Shown here piece after piece: positions 63,722 through 64,000 of a stretch of 64,000 nucleotides of DNA. The position numbers and the translations under genes were made by a program. Positions within the stretch are counted from its first letter, which is position 1, and each line of letters begins with the position of its first letter. Under the pieces are notes generated by a model. It was not told the DNA's origin, made no database searches, and saw only the letters and a list, made by a program, of their open reading frames with translations. The DNA is from Macrococcus bovicus (GTDB lineage Bacteria > Bacillota > Bacilli > Staphylococcales > Staphylococcaceae): positions 1-64,000 of the forward strand of contig NZ_SCWF01000011.1 in the NCBI RefSeq assembly GCF_004359575.1. Direction: 5' to 3'.

Positions 63722-64000
63722 TTAGTTCGCGATATCCCGTCTATTAAAGACATAGGCAGCGATTGCAACAACTATAACGAGTGCGATGATATTGTAGCTG
63801 AGTGAAAAGCCATACGTCATCTCTTTGACAGCCGGTAATCCTGTTATATAGCGATTCAGCGACCAGTTCGCCGGCCAGATATATTTGACCAGTTCTGTTT
63901 TTGAGGCGATGAAATTGACAATCAGCGAGCCCAGGAATAACAGGCCGAGTGAAATCCCCTGCGCTGCCGCTGTATTACGCAGCAACACGGATAATACGTA
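63722..64000 (-). CDS. ABC-2-like permease, C-terminal part (partial)
   Basis: 93 codons, open through the right edge. Hydrophobic segments include ISLGLLFLGSLIVNFIA and YNIIALVIVVAIAAYVF, and the end FNRRDIAN is typical of ABC-2 type permeases (final helix then 'F xRRDI'). An RNT...AAAQGISLG segment precedes them. The missing N-terminal part and any ATPase partner lie outside the window. Confidence 0.7.
   Translation of the reverse strand, partial: YVLSVLLRNTAAAQGISLGLLFLGSLIVNFIASKTELVKYIWPANWSLNRYITGLPAVKEMTYGFSLSYNIIALVIVVAIAAYVFNRRDIAN

Overview
The window looks like chromosomal DNA of a low-to-mid GC Gram-positive coccus of the family Staphylococcaceae. Supporting signs are a Staphylococcus-type lysine operon containing alr2 and hipO, ClpL under CtsR boxes, an IsaB-like antigen, a SceD/IsaA-type transglycosylase, CsbD behind a sigma-B-like promoter, a hyicolysin-type (M30) protease, an LPDTG wall-anchored protein, and T-box, S-box and L-box leaders. 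Base composition looks richer in GC than S. aureus, so Macrococcus or a close relative is my best guess. That is inference; no species marker is present.

Layout. 1-4.8 kb: a transposase-like tail, a CNNM/CorC-type membrane protein with a MerR regulator, a GNAT acetyltransferase and clpL. 4.8-14.3 kb: a nine-gene lysine/diaminopimelate operon (lysC-asd-dapA-dapB-dapH-dapL-alr2-lysA-aminotransferase, minus strand) behind a lysine riboswitch. 14.4-19.7 kb: secreted nuclease, AzlCD, Zur-controlled zinc-free S14, a deleted FAD dehydrogenase pseudogene, a Nudix gene and an isolated tRNA-Thr. 19.8-24.4 kb: msrA and a methionine block in which a T-box controls a MetE-like methyltransferase and, divergently, a SAM riboswitch controls metY-metA. 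24.4-31.3 kb: OYE-family oxidoreductase, secreted M30 protease, DUF2200, an S66 peptidase with a ParB-like partner, and a decayed IS3-family element lying in the loop of a terminator. 31.3-37.8 kb: csoR-copA, a SulP transporter without STAS domain, brnQ and a HAD phosphatase.

37.9-42.6 kb: amino-acid catabolism (ald-tdcB on the minus strand; kbl-tdh on the plus strand). 42.7-46.8 kb: IsaB-like antigen with an anchored alpha/beta hydrolase, then a second strong Zur box in front of a flavin monooxygenase-like gene and a DUF418 membrane protein. 46.8-49.7 kb: csbD, a SceD-like transglycosylase, and an array of eight near-identical 35-bp palindromes with exact 61-bp spacing. 49.7-52.6 kb: cadC-cadA with two operator dyads. 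52.6-55.1 kb: small genes, including an exported 67-residue protein ending in two copies of a DPGFSVVDRTK peptide. 55.2-60.7 kb: oppBCDFA behind another SAM riboswitch. 60.9-64 kb: a DUF2089 pair, a decayed YehR-type lipoprotein gene, a 25-residue membrane-peptide ORF, an LPDTG surface protein, a thioredoxin-like protein and the end of a permease gene.

How it fits together. Three amino-acid control layers are visible: lysine (L-box), uncharged tRNA (T-box, probably Met) and SAM (two S-boxes, one on OAH-pathway methionine synthesis and one on peptide import). Metal control is equally rich: CsoR/CopA, CadC/CadA and two Zur sites. Best candidates for undescribed biology are the 61-bp palindrome array, the Zur-flavoenzyme-DUF418 unit, the repeated two-hairpin 3' element (18.7 and 34.2 kb), the tandem-peptide precursor, and Alr2 as a possible stand-in for diaminopimelate epimerase.
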